Shown: positions 11,957-23,577 of the stretch, piece by piece
How the letters are laid out: each line of letters starts with the position of its first letter
Position numbering within the stretch: the stretch's first letter is position 1
DNA from: Raffaelea ambrosiae
Taxonomy: Eukaryota > Ascomycota > Sordariomycetes > Ophiostomatales > Ophiostomataceae
DNA length: 64,000 bases
Assembly (NCBI GenBank): GCA_002778195.1
Contig: PCDI01000006.1
Location: forward strand, 2,175,950-2,239,949
Direction: 5' to 3'
Notes under the pieces: model-generated
Told to the model about the DNA's origin: nothing
Seen by the model: the letters and a program-made list of their open reading frames with translations, nothing else
The model's database searches: none
Made by a program: the position numbers and the translations under genes

Positions 11957-13108
11957 GGCATAGCTTGGTTCACGAGCGCGTGAACGGCTGAAGACGTAGA
12001 AGAAACAGGAATAAGGAGAAGAAAGGAAAAAAATAAAAATAAAATAAAAACCCAGATCATTAATCAAACGTTTCTTTTTCCACCTCTCTCAATTAAAGAA
12101 AAGCAAAAAAAAAGTCGGGGAAAGCTCACCAAAAAAACGGCTGATCCACACCCGATGAAGAGCTCGGATAAGTGAATAATAATATGCAGGAAGTGAATCT
12201 TGCCGGGACGCTGTCCGAAGCGCAGTGTTCGTCCGAGTTCTCTTCAGCTGACGATCGACCGCGTCTGCATCTTCTTTCACAGGTTCTCCCTTGTTGTCTC
12301 GACCCGATGTGCGTTTGGTCTTGGACTGTCTGGCCTTGTCTGTTTGCGGCGTGTCTTTACGGGCTGGCCGGCATGGAAGTGTAAGTATCACGTGCTTTTG
12401 AGCAAAGCTCCATCTCATGGCCGTTCTCGTCTTTCCCACAGCAGTTTTGTGACTGTGCATGTGCGTAGTTGCTGGCCTGCTTTATGGGTCTTTGCTTTCT
12501 TGTGTGAATGCAGCACTGGCCTCTCGCAAGCTGCCATTCTCCTCCACAAAATGAAACCCCCAAAGGCTAAATCAAGCCAGTTCTGAACCTCAGTGCCATT
12601 GAGACAGACCCAAAACAGGGGGTGCCAAGTAAGCATAGCTTTGTGGAACAAAAAGAAATGAATCTTCAACAGGTTGAATTGTCCCCAAAGTCTTCACTGG
12701 TGAGACGCCCGGATATTCGGTTTGCGAGGCTCGCCTGCCTGTATTATGGCTGCACAATTAGTGAGCTTTTGTCCCCCCCCCCCCCCCCCCCCGCCCTACA
12801 GGCAGCCCGCCCAATCAGCGGCACCCGTGTGTCATCTGCACCTAAAAAACGTCACGTCCAATTAGTGGCCACAGCTCCCCCCTGCTGCGCGGCCTCTCGC
12901 TCTGCGCCCGTCTTAGTTCGGACTCTCTAGTTATCTGACTACTCCGTAGATGCAGCCACCGGATCTCCGAAGTGAAGCAGCAATGTGTCTTTAACAGGCG
13001 CACGCAAAGCACGCAGCTCAGAGAGAGCAATCTGCGAGAGAGAGAGTCACGGATCTCCACAGAAACAAACCCCAGTTAGCTGCTTCTCTCCCCACACCTG
13101 CCAGTATT
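11957..13108. promoter_or_regulatory. Divergent promoter between LETM1 gene and ferric-reductase-type gene
   Basis: About 1.15 kb with an uninterrupted run of 20 C at 12773-12792 on the plus strand. No coding sequence supported. Confidence 0.5.
12773..12792. repeat. Poly-C tract (20 nt)
   Basis: Uninterrupted C homopolymer in a divergent promoter region; the complementary strand is G20 and could form a quadruplex. Its length may be unreliable in the assembly. Confidence 0.9.
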
Positions 13109-15121
13109 ATGGGCTGGCCCTACGAGTTCCAGACTCTCTCGCGCGAGGAGAAACAGGCCCGCCGGCTGGTGCTGGACCGCTATGGCCGCTATGGCGCGTT
13201 CCTGGTGCTGCTGCCGGCGATTGCGGTGCTGGCGCATCGGCTGGTGCTCTGGGTGATGGCCCAGGTCGACGCCCGCATCCTGGGCCGTCGGGGACGAGGC
13301 GGCCGAGGCGACGACGGCGCCGGCGCGTACAACGCCATCCCCAACTCGCCGTCGCTCAAGTCGTCGCGGCTGGCGGGCCAGGGCCGGTGGGCGACGGCGG
13401 TGCGGCGGGCGCAATGGTGGCTGTCGGACGACGTGGTGGTCCGGGGCGCGGCCGCCTGGGGCCAGCGGGACCAGTGGGTGGTGGGCGCCGTCTGGACGGC
13501 CTTGCTGCTGGTGCTGTGTTTTCTGGAGACGGGCCGGGACTACCTGCACCTGACCAAGCGGTTCGGCATCGTGGCCGTGTCGCAGTTCCCCGTGCAGTAT
13601 GTGCTGGGCCTCAAGTGCGTCAACCCGTTCGTCTACGTGTTCCGCGCCTCGCCCGAGCAGCTCAACCGCTGGCACCGCGTCCTCGGCGTCATCGTGTATG
13701 CGCTGCTGCTCGTGCACACGGCGCTGTACCTCAACTTCTTTGTCCACGACGGCGGCCTGCCCTGGCGCCTGTTCCGCCCCGTCGTCTTCACCGGCCTCCT
13801 CGGCATCACCGGCATGACCCTCCTGAGCGCGACCACGCTGGCCGCTGTGCGCCGCTTCTCGTACCGCGTCTTCTTTGTCACCCACGTCGTCGTCGCCTTT
13901 GCCGTCCCGCTGCTCATCCTCTACCACGCCCGCCACGCCAACCCCTACGTGGCCCCCGCCCTGCTCCTGCTGCTCGCCGACCTCTGCATGCGCAAGATCC
14001 ACACCGTCACCACCCACGCCGCCGTCGAGTCCATCCCGGGCACCGACCTCGTCCGCCTCTCCGCCCCCCTGCCGTCGCCTGCCAAGGTCCGCCTCTTCCA
14101 GGAGAACCCGGCCGCCCACGTCTACGTCAGCCTGCCCGCCGCCGGCCGGCCCTCGCCCAGCCCCTGGGACTTCTCCTACTGGCTCTACGAGTTCGTCTTC
14201 AACCCCTTCACCATTGCCGCCGTCAACGAAGACGCCCGCGACCTGACCCTCGTCGTGCGCACCCACAACGGGCCGTTGACCTCGGCCCTGTCCGCGCACT
14301 CGTCCAAAGCCGCCCTGCCCAGCAGCTTTTCTCTCTATGACGACGACGACGACGACGACGATGATGGAGAAGAAGCCGAAACTGTGGCGCTCCATGACCA
14401 ACCGCCGCCGCCGCCGCCGCCGCCACTGCCACTGCCCACCCACAATCACCCGTACGACCACCCCCACGCCACCGGCCGCATCCCCATCAACATCGAGGGC
14501 CCCTACGGCACCACCGCCCACTTTCCCGAGCTCTCGCTGCGCAACTTTGACCGCGTCCTGCTCGTCGCCGGCGGCGTCGGCGCCACGTTCGCGGTGCCGC
14601 TCTACCGCGCCATCCAGCACGACAGCCCTACCCTGAAAGTCGACTTTGTGTGGTCGGTCCGGGGCGCCGGCGACGCCACGTGGGCGGTCATGTCGGGCCA
14701 GGACGGCAGCGGGCGGAGCTTGCTGGCGGACAAGAACGTGCACATTTTCTTGACGGGCACGGCCGACCGGCCCGGGTGGCTGCGGAGTGTGAGCCCGGCG
14801 GCGGCGACGGCAGCGTCGGCCGTGACGGTCGACGACGACAGCTATGGAGAAGCAGAGGGAAGAACAGCGGACGACGAGGATGACGCAGCCATCGAGATGG
14901 GTGCGCTGGACAGCGACAGCGTCGGACGGTTCGGAACCAACCGGCGGAGGCCCGATCTGCGGCGGGTTGTGGACGACATTTTCCGGAACGGCAGCGAGGA
15001 GCGGGTAGCCGTCATTGTGTGTGGCCCGGAGGCCATGGTGCAGGATCTGCGGAAGAGCGTGGGCGTTTGGGTCAAGAAGGGACGGACGGTCTGGTGGCAC
15101 AACGAATCGTTTGGGTGGTAA
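13109..15121 (+). CDS. Ferric reductase / NADPH oxidase-type transmembrane flavocytochrome
   Basis: Single exon, 670 residues. Several hydrophobic helices lie in the first 290 residues. Two pairs of histidines sit 14 residues apart, His189/His203 and His259/His273, the bis-heme pattern of the ferric reductase transmembrane domain. An FAD-binding region follows with FNPFTIAAV (about residue 364), then a long inserted Asp/Glu run and Pro run (about 410-445), the NAD(P)H-binding VAGGVGATFAVPLYRA (about 484-500), a CGPEAM motif and a C-terminal aromatic end (WWHNESFGW). The family passes electrons from NADPH via FAD and two hemes across a membrane to ferric/cupric ions or oxygen. The usual HPFT flavin motif has Asn in place of His. 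The substrate cannot be told from sequence; an Aim14-like metalloreductase is possible. Confidence 0.85.
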   Translation: MGWPYEFQTLSREEKQARRLVLDRYGRYGAFLVLLPAIAVLAHRLVLWVMAQVDARILGRRGRGGRGDDGAGAYNAIPNSPSLKSSRLAGQGRWATAVRRAQWWLSDDVVVRGAAAWGQRDQWVVGAVWTALLLVLCFLETGRDYLHLTKRFGIVAVSQFPVQYVLGLKCVNPFVYVFRASPEQLNRWHRVLGVIVYALLLVHTALYLNFFVHDGGLPWRLFRPVVFTGLLGITGMTLLSATTLAAVRRFSYRVFFVTHVVVAFAVPLLILYHARHANPYVAPALLLLLADLCMRKIHTVTTHAAVESIPGTDLVRLSAPLPSPAKVRLFQENPAAHVYVSLPAAGRPSPSPWDFSYWLYEFVFNPFTIAAVNEDARDLTLVVRTHNGPLTSALSAHSSKAALPSSFSLYDDDDDDDDDGEEAETVALHDQPPPPPPPPLPLPTHNHPYDHPHATGRIPINIEGPYGTTAHFPELSLRNFDRVLLVAGGVGATFAVPLYRAIQHDSPTLKVDFVWSVRGAGDATWAVMSGQDGSGRSLLADKNVHIFLTGTADRPGWLRSVSPAAATAASAVTVDDDSYGEAEGRTADDEDDAAIEMGALDSDSVGRFGTNRRRPDLRRVVDDIFRNGSEERVAVIVCGPEAMVQDLRKSVGVWVKKGRTVWWHNESFGW

Positions 15122-15605
15122 AATGCTTGACTGTTTAACTTTGCTCCTTTCAATAGACCAATCATTGTGAGATCTAAAGACTGCTGTTTCTCTATAATAG
15201 TGACACAAAGAGTGATGGTGTGGGAGAGATGATATATGAGAAAGGAATGATATGAGGTTGAAAACATGAACAAAATGCCATAACGAAAAACGGAAAAACA
15301 ACAACTCAAAACCCAGGAAACGCCGCTTTTGAGCCCATTTTAAAACATACGTGAGAATACACAGAGCGGCCCCGTCCAGCTGTATCGACCGAACTTGCAC
15401 AGCAAAACTCATACCCTCCCATCCCCATCCTCGTGATACCTTGTAATACGCTCCAGTGACAAGGAAGAAGAGAAAAAAAAAATAGCTACCAGGCAAAAGA
15501 ATGTGAGTGTATGTATGCATGTGGCCGAATGCCCGCATCCTCCTTGCATCCAACCAAACTTCACCAACTCTCTCCCTTCTCTACATTCTCTCTCTGTCCC
15601 CCCGC
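15122..15605. other. Convergent 3' region
   Basis: Short region between the ends of the flavocytochrome gene and the VanZ-like gene. The plus strand carries CT-rich sequence next to the minus-strand stop. No coding sequence seen. Confidence 0.5.
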
Positions 15606-16421
15606 TCAGTCGGCATGCTTCTTCTTCGCCTCCAGGGACACCTCGTCCGACATGGTCGCCGTCACCGCGGCCTCCTTGCCCTTTTTGCTGTTGTTTCCGG
15701 AGGACAGGCCGGCGCCGATATCGCCGTCGTCGTCCTCTTCCCACGGGTCTTCTGCGCTCTCGTCCCAGTTGTCCACCTGGTCTTCCAAGGACGCAGTCTT
15801 GGCGCCGGCCGCGCCGGCAGCATTCGTAGCCGTGGTGGCCGTCGAGGCTGGCGTGTCGGCTGCCGCGGACGGCGACGTCGGCGTGTCGTCGTTGTCGTGC
15901 AGCGTGACGCGCTCGCCGAGTTCGAGATCGTCGTCGTCGCCGGTGCCCTCCTCGCCCGGCACCGACGAGTACTTGTTGCGGCGTTTGCGCTCGAGCATGC
16001 GCTTGTGGTACCAGGAGCACAGGCCCAGACCGGCCAGACTGCCCACGATGTTGGCGACAATGTCCATGCTGTCGAACTCGCGGCCGTTGTCCGGGATGGC
16101 GGCCTGGATGAGCTCGGAGCCGACGCCCAGGCCCAGGGTGCACACTGCGAGCGCCATGTTAAGGGTGCGCCGGCGGTTGGTGTCGACAATCCAGTAGAAG
16201 ACCACGGTGAGAACAAAAAAGGTCACAAAGTGCAGCACCTTGTCGTTGACGATGCCGCCGACCTGGAGGGAGGTGAGTCCGGCATAGCCGGCAACGAGGA
16301 GCAGGACGAAGAAGACGCCTAAAAGTAAGAGAAAGGTTTAAAAAGTTAAAAGTGTTCTCCAAGGCTCCCTTTCTTCTCTTCTTCTGCTTCACCCACCTGC
16401 AAACGGCAATCTTATCCGCAT
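15606..16421 (-). CDS. VanZ-like membrane protein
   Basis: Two exons, 16421-16397 (only 25 nt) and 16318-15606; 245 residues. The donor is GTGGGT and the acceptor TTTTAG, restoring PFAG-VFFVLLLVAGY across the junction. Four hydrophobic segments are visible: about 5-23, 36-53, 60-79 and 93-111. Conserved VanZ features are NDKVLHFVTFF before helix 2, GSELIQ after helix 3 and FDSMDIVANIVGS before helix 4. The C-terminal half is hydrophilic, acidic and Ala/Thr-rich, presumably cytosolic. Related bacterial proteins influence teicoplanin resistance, but the role of the fungal family is not established. Confidence 0.85.
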
Positions 16422-17981
16422 GACGGTATGGTATATGTGTGTTCGTGTGGTGTGTAGTTTCTACGTATGTGTGCTGTCGTCGAAGGACAGCTTGTCTTTG
16501 GGCGAATCGTGACAAGCCCTCTCACAACTGAAGCTTGTGGTGCTTTTTTTGGGGGGGGGGGGGCGGGCAGCTTCGGACGAAGACAAAGGCTTGGTGCTTC
16601 TTGCGCAGGGAGAGTCGGGAGCCAGCAGGTCGGTGGTCGACGTACCAGAGGATGCGATTCGTTTATCGATTGTGTCTGCAAGCGACAGAAGCGGTGGTTG
16701 CGGACGAAAGCTGGGGGGGAGAGGTGGTGTGGGTTTCGGAAGACATGGAGTTTGAAGCTGCGAGCCAGATGGGCCATAGCTGTTGCCTTTCCCTGGGGCT
16801 AGCGCCTGTATGCCACCGTCGACTCCCGAACTAGTACTGTGCGCAAGCACTGTGCTGTCATGCATGAGCCATCAGACACATCAGAGGACGACGAGGAGGC
16901 GCATCGCGGGGGCCGTTGGAACGATGCCCGGGGGGTCTGCATCTGGGCCGCAGACCGGGTGAGAGAGATCTTGATACGCTCTCTCGGAGACGCGTCTGTG
17001 TACCGAACACCATCCCGGGCGGCACCGCTACGATGCGGGCAGAAGAGCCTCTTCTTAGCTGCAGGCGCTACGAACGAGAATATGCAGGGCAGGGATCCCA
17101 ACAGAGTCAGATACACAATTTTGCTGAACATGCGCAAAAGGAGCAGCCAGTCAACAGGCCGGCGGCTCTTCTTGAAAAGGAGTTCCCATAGTCCGGAAAG
17201 CGCCAGGCCATACTGCGCAGCCGTGCCGACTGACACGCTCAGGGGCGCCCTTCAGTTGCTCAGGCCACACGCTACCCCTATACCATAGCGCTATGTTCTG
17301 CAGCGTCGCGTCGGGGGGCGAAAGTCACGTGCATGGACGCTGGGAGAAAGTTGTCTGGGTACAGGTACAAATCGAGGAGGTGAAGAGAGGGCAATGGAAC
17401 AAGCCGAAGCTGTGAAAATCAAGAAACCAAATATTCGAAGAAGTTGAAGAAGAAAGCAATAAACGGCGTGCAAAGCATCGTCAAAGATTAGGCCTTCCCG
17501 TTGTGTTGCGCGCGCCTTGCACGTCCCGCAGGGCAGGTACCATATACTTGCGCCAGAGGCTCTGGCCAGCGGGGACCACTGTCCGCACAGCGGACCCAAG
17601 GAAAACTGGGCGCTCCCAGCCGGTGGGCAAAGTCTCCCTCAACCTCACCCGCAGAAACGACGACAAAAGCGGCCTCTTGCGATCCATCAAGGCTGCCGCA
17701 CAGCGACCCCGATCGACGCCAAAATCCGTCTGCCATCTATGCCGATGATTCCCTTCATTTCTATGGTCTTGTAGACCCCCCATCCGACCTGGGCGCCCAG
17801 CTGGACGCGAGCCCGTTTCTCGCACCCGTCTGCACGCATTTTGGCCGCATTTGGCGATGCAGCACCCGCTCCCTAACAACTTGCATCTGGCCGTTTTCTT
17901 CGCTGCCCGCCCTCCCAACCATCGATAATCCCCCCCGAACCCGCCCAAACGGCTGCGAGCCATCTGCCCGAGCCGGCCACC
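16422..17981. promoter_or_regulatory. Divergent promoter between VanZ-like gene and spt7
   Basis: About 1.56 kb. It contains a run of 13 G at 16551-16563. Several short open frames exist on both strands but show no family motif or splice-linked continuation, so none is called. Confidence 0.5.
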
Positions 17982-20900
17982 ATGTTTTCGGCCGTCGACG
18001 ACGCGCCCTCGCGCACCCACACCCCCGTCACCGGCCCCGACAATGCCATTGTGCCGTTGATGCCTGAGGCATCAACCGCCGACCCGGAGGACGACGCGCG
18101 CCGCTCCGCGCTGTCCGCGCTGTATCGCAAGTCCGAGGCCAAGGTCGCGCTGCTCTTTACCGACGACGGCACCTACAACTACGACACCATCCACGCCCTG
18201 CTGCGCCCGCCACGACAGCCCGCCCGTCTGACGGCCACCCTCACCAACGGCCTGTTGCCACCCACCACAGACCACGACGAGATCCGCGAGCCACCGCTCA
18301 AGAAAGCGCGCCGGGCCATCGACGAGGATGACTACGACGATGACGACGACGAGGACGACGAGGACGGCCAGCCCGGGACCAACAATGTGGGGGTCGATGG
18401 CAGCAGCAAGACCAAGTCGGCCGCCGCCCCGGGCGGCCCCGGCGCCGGACCCACCACCTCGGGCCTCCTATCGCCCTCCAAGTCCGGCAGCTCACCCGTC
18501 CACTCGGTTGGCTCGCCCGACAAGCAGGCCGGGCGGCCTGTGCACAAAGACGACGCGTTGGCCGTCGTGCAGCTGAGCCAACAACCGCAGCTACTATCCT
18601 CACAATCACAACAGCCATTATCCGGCTCCCAGCCATTATCATCATCCTCCTCCTCCTCCCAGCCAGCAACAGCGACAGCAGCCAAGAGCTCGGAAGACGT
18701 GCGCAAGGAGCTCGAGGCTGCGCGCAGCGCCACAGAAGAGTCGGCGCGACGCAGCTTCCACACGCTCTTCTACACGCTAGAGAACGACCGCACGGCCATG
18801 CTGGAGCAGCAGCGGCTCGAAGAGTCGGAGAAGCAGATCCAAGCCGAGATGGACAAGAACGGCCACCACCACCACAGCCACCACCACCACCAGCACGGCC
18901 CCGGCGGCGCGGGCGCCAACCCAAACCAGGGCACGCTGAGCAGCGCCAACCTGGGCGCGTCGAGCCTGACGCTGAAGCACCTGATTGCGCGCATCGACCT
19001 GAAGCGCGGCGAGGTCAAGGCCACGGACACGGAGCTGCGCACGCTCATAAATGAGGTGCGCAAGAACCGCAGCAAGTGGGCCAGCGAGGAGAACGTCGGC
19101 CAGGAAGAGCTGTACGAGGCGCTGGAAAAGGTGCTCAGCGAGCTCAAGGCGCACACCGAGTACTCGACGCCGTTTCTGCAGCGCGTGAACAAGCGCGAGG
19201 CACCCAACTACCACCTCTACGTCAAGCAGCCCATGGACCTGGGCACCATGACGAAGAAGCTGAAGAGCCTGCAGTACAAGAGCAAGGCCGAGTTCGTCGC
19301 CGACCTCAATCTCGTCTGGGACAACTGCCTCAAGTACAACAGCGACAATGGCCACCCGCTGCGGCGCATGGCGAACGGCATGCGCCGGGAGGCCGAGAAG
19401 CTCATCCCCCTCATCCCGGACCTGACCATCCGCTCGCGCGCCGAGGTCGAGGCCGAGGAGCGCCGCAAGCAGAACGGCGGCGACGACTTTGGCGGCGATG
19501 ACAGCGACGACGAGCCGATCATGTCTTCGCGCGGCCGCACCGCGGGCACCAAGGGCGTGTCCAACAAGTCGCGCAGCGCGGGCACGGCCGCCGCGACGCA
19601 TGCCGTCCACCAGGAAAAGGAGGGCACGCCGCTGGTCGACCAGAAGCCCGTGCTGCAGCTCAACGGCCTGCTGGCGCGGGCCGGCAGCGGCATGGGCGGC
19701 GGCGCCGGCGGCGAGGGCTCCGAGGCGGGTGACGGTCTCAGCAACGGGTTCGCGACGCCTCTGGGCGCGGCCGCGGGCTCCATTACGCCCAGCGGGCTGA
19801 ACGGCGGCCACTCGGTCATGGGCGGTAGCAACGCCGATGCCATGGACATGATGGACGGGTCGTCGTCGCTGCTGAACGGCATGGCGCTGGACAGCGCGCT
19901 CAACGAGGCGGCGGAGCAGCTGTACGAGGACGAGGAGTACCTGATCTGGAAGCAGGTGACGAAAAAGGACCGCGCGCTCATCGCCAAGCAGCGCTACGAC
20001 CTGTTCAAGGACAACAAGCTCAACATCGACGAGCCGGCGCTGCTGCGCACCAAGACCGGCATGCGGCGCTATGTCCAGGGCATCAAGCAGGCCGAGGCCA
20101 TGGGCATCATACGCCATGGCGAGGGACACGCGGGACACGCGTCGGACGAGCCGCCATCCTCCTCCTCCTTGTTAGCTCTGCCGCCGGCCACGAACGGAGT
20201 AGGAAGCCAGCAACAACAACAGCAACAACAGCAACAACAATTGCAACCGCACAAGGCTGCCGAGCGGACGCTGGCCGAGGGCATGGAGGACGCCGCCGAC
20301 AAGGTGATCCCGGACTACTACGAGCCCGAGTCGATCGTGCCGGACGTGCCGGCGCGGCTGCAGTGGATCGAGGACGACGAGGGCCACGTCATCAACCAGA
20401 ACGAAGAGTTCCTCCGCATGCTGCCGGCGGGCCAGTTTGTGGCACCGCCCAGTCGGCTGACGAAGCGCTTCGACGCCAACATGCGCCAGATCCAGGAGAC
20501 GAGGAAGATCTGTTCGAAAATTAGTGTGGTCAAGCAGATGCAGATCCAGACGCAGGTATGTAGAGAGAAGGGGGGGGGGAGTGGGAGAAGTTTGCGACGG
20601 TTGCTATTTTGATCTTTATATTTTATCCTTTTTTTTTTTTTGTTGTCTAACTCTCCCAACAGGTCTATCAGAACCAGTTCCAGCGCTACGACCCCGAACC
20701 CTTCTTCGAGGCCGACATCGAGCCGCACTTTATCTCCGGCGACGGCCCCTTCATGGCCGCCGAGACCAGCCGGGCGGCCATGCAGCGGTCGGTGGCCGAG
20801 ATCTTCTTCCATGCAGGCTTCGAAGAGCTGCAGCCGTCGGCGATGGACGCGGTCACCGACCTGGCGGCGGACTACTTTATGAAGCTGTGCCACACGTTCA

Positions 20901-21610
20901 ACGTGTACAACGAGGCGGAGAAGAAGGGTGCGGTGGGCGCGTATGCGGAGCGCGGTGCGCGGTTCCAGCCGCGGTACACGCCCGAGGAGGTGGTGCTGCA
21001 CACGCTGTACGAGAACGGACACGACCTGGACTCGCTGGACGCGTACGCGCGCGACGACATTGAGCGGCTGGGCGGCAAGCTGGGCCAGCTGCACGACCGC
21101 ATGAAGGCGCACCTGGGCGACCTGCTGCGGCCGGCGCTGACGGAGGGCGGCAGCGCGGAGGCGTTCAACGACGGCAGCGAGCAGTTTATCGGCGGCGACT
21201 TTGCCGAGGAGCTGGGCGAGGACTTTTTCGGCTTCAAGGCGCTGGGCCTGGACCGCGAGCTGGGCCTGGACATCCTGAGCGTGCCGCTGCATCTGCTGCA
21301 GAGCCGCGTGCGCAGCCACGCGGCCGTCAACGAGCCGACGGGCCCGGTCGACGAGGCCCTCTTTGCCGACCTGCCGGTGCTCGACGCCGTCACCACGGCC
21401 AACATTCCCGACGAGATCGGGCTCGTCAAGAACTTTTTCTTGGCCAAGCTGCACGCTAACGGCGACCAGCCGCTGGTCGAGGACGAAGATTTGCCTGTCA
21501 AGCAACGCCGTCCCCGTCCGCGACTCGGCGCCACCGGCAAGATCGTCTCGCCCCAGAAGCGCCCACCAAAGGAACAGATCGCCATGGCGAAGCGGAAGAA
21601 GCGAGAAATG

Positions 21611-21642
<32 letters not shown>

Positions 21643-21970
21643 AGCAGCCGCCGCCAACGGAGGAGGCGGACCCCCAGCCGCAACAGCAGCAGCAGCAGCG
21701 GCGGCGGCGGCGCCCGAGAAGGGCCCTGCGAGCAAAAAGCAAAAGACGGGCAGCGTGTCCTTTACCGCGGGCACTACGGGTGGTGCAGGCGGCCCGGCCA
21801 CGACCAACGGGCTGTCGAACGGCGTCGGCGCCAGCCAATCCTCCTCGACGGGAGCCGCGGGCTCCAGCATGGAGCGCATCGGCAGCACGCAGAGCCAGGG
21901 CAATGCAAGCCAGCCCGACGACAAGGACGACGAGGGCGGCATGATGAGTCCGGCCAGTCTAGAACGATGA
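17982..21970 (+). CDS. spt7: SAGA complex subunit Spt7 (bromodomain and histone fold)
   Basis: Two exons, 17982-20555 and 20663-21970, with a 107-nt intron (GTATGT...AACAG); 1293 residues. The N-terminal third is acidic/Gln/Ser-rich. A bromodomain spans about 390-480 (STPFLQRVNKREAPNYHLYV, PMDLGTM, NCLKYNSDNGHPLRRMA), which binds acetyl-lysine. A conserved middle region follows (EEYLIWKQVTKKDRALIAKQ). In exon 2 there is a histone-fold segment (about 888-965, SRAAMQRSVAEIFFHAGFEE) of the Bromo_TP type, which in yeast Spt7 pairs with Ada1. The C-terminal region (about 1000-1150) is conserved (LGLDRELGLDILSVPLHLL), and the tail is Ala-rich with a Lys-rich segment. Spt7 scaffolds the SAGA coactivator in the nucleus. 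Bromodomain plus histone fold in this order is diagnostic. Confidence 0.93.
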
Positions 21971-23577
21971 TACGGCGTCGAGACTCTGCATACCCTCCTC
22001 CTCGTCCTTCTCTCTCGACTTCTCGATTCTTCATCCTACCCAGCATTCCTCTAACCATGTACTATTTTACCATTTTCTCTATCCTTTTTCACCATATTGG
22101 ATCATCCAACAGCGGCGTTTTCATTGTCATCTCTTTTTTTTCTTTGTCTCCAGTGTCGCCTATGGTCGTCATGTCCTCCTCCTCCTCCTCCTCTTTCCCG
22201 CCCTCTCTCATGACCATACGATTGAATTTCTGCGCGCGCACAACAGCAGCGCACTCTTCCTCCTCGACCCCCCTGCCCCCCAAAACCAACACCCAGCGTT
22301 ATAGAATTCCTCGAAAGAAAGCAGCGACACACGCTCCCCTCCTCTCCAAAAGAACCCCCCAGCAAACCAAACAACATTTGCTCCCGGTTGTTTTTTTTTC
22401 ATTCTCTTTCTTTTACAGTACACCCCCCCTCTTCCCTCACGGTACATATCCCGCTTGGAACTTGACGGCAGGCGGTTTTCATTTTTATCTATTTTGTCTT
22501 TCGAGACTGGATGAACGCAAGGAACGAACCGAAAGAAGGCAGGGCTGTTCATAATACCCTTTTTTTTTCTCCTCTGGCCCTGTCCTCAAGCGCCGTGTTT
22601 CTTGTTCTATTCTGAAAAAAAGACAGTCTGGGTTTTCACTCTACTGTTCTTTCTTTCTTTCTTTCTTGTCACTCGTTTGCGTTTTGTTGCGCTGTCTTTT
22701 CTTTCCTCTCTGTCGGAGGAGGGCTTTTGTTCTTGCGTCGTGTGTGTGTTTTCCTCTCCTCTCGGAACACGGGGCCCCCCAGCTGCGCGGCTCTCCTTGG
22801 GTACTCTTACTCTTTGTGTGTGTGTTTTTTGTTGTGTTTTTTGTGTGCCTCTTTCTTTTTTTCTCACTTGCGTAGTATCCTTTTTTTTTTTGCCTCTTCT
22901 TTTATTGATTATTTGATCCACGAAATGTTCGGGACGGAAATGGGCTAAAGGGTGGGAGGAGTGGTGTATTTTTGGGGAAGGCTCTTGTTTTCTCTCTTTA
23001 TTTATATGTTCTGTTTGATTCCTCTCTTCACCCCCTTTGTTTTTGTTTTGTTTTGTTCTGTTTTCTAGGCGAATGGCAAAGCGAAAGACACGAGAGGAGA
23101 CGGCGATGGAAAGTGATGAACCCCCCTCCCCCAAGAAATGGGGGGGTAATTGGTTGTGTAAATAAAAAAAAATGGAAGAGAACCGAGTTGATTGAAGGAG
23201 AAGAAGACGAAGCGTGACCGGGGAAAAAGCATCCGAGCAAATCCGTATATTTTGAAATACAACTTGAGTTGTAAAACATACAATTTTGATCTTGTCATGG
23301 CAAACTTGGCAAACTTTGCTCTCCTTTTTTGAATTCTTTTTTTTTCTTTCTCTTCTTCACTTTGCTTATTGTAGCGTTTTCGGTTCTGAATACTTAGGTC
23401 ACAAGCAGTCAGCCCCGTCCAAAATTGGAAGGAACTGTCCACTAATAACCGAGTCTGCCCATCGTTCAGCCTCGAGCGTCTATATAAAGGACGCAGCTCA
23501 GCTTCCTTCGATCGGGGAGGAACTTGATCCGTACCCCCATTTTTGGCGTCGACGATACAATACACACATCAATAGAC
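21971..23577. other. Intergenic: spt7 3' flank and left flank of HET pseudogene
   Basis: About 1.6 kb, strongly T/CT-rich on the plus strand from 22000 to 23060. Open frames here encode only Phe/Ser/Cys-rich or Lys/Arg-rich low-complexity peptides and are not called. Confidence 0.5.

Noticed and set aside
11957..12067. N-terminal extension of the LETM1-domain protein
   Set aside because: The frame is open, but the extension is Phe/Ser/Tyr-rich and unlike an import signal, whereas the internal Met begins an Arg/Ala/Ser/Thr-rich presequence.
13076..15553. 825-codon open frame on the minus strand
   Set aside because: It lies antisense to the intact flavocytochrome gene; GC-rich third positions keep the opposite frame open. 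The encoded His/Arg/Gln/Gly-rich peptide has no domain.
16461..17236. Minus-strand frames of 134 and 145 codons upstream of the VanZ-like gene
   Set aside because: No conserved motif, no splice-linked continuation, and position in a divergent promoter.
18777..21838. Long minus-strand frames antisense to spt7 (453 and 506 codons)
   Set aside because: Shadows of the Spt7 coding strand; Val/Leu/Arg/Gln/Ala-rich with no recognisable domain.
22602..23134. Phe/Cys-rich and Lys/Arg-rich frames in the spt7 3' flank
   Set aside because: They arise from T-rich sequence and its complement; no gene signal.
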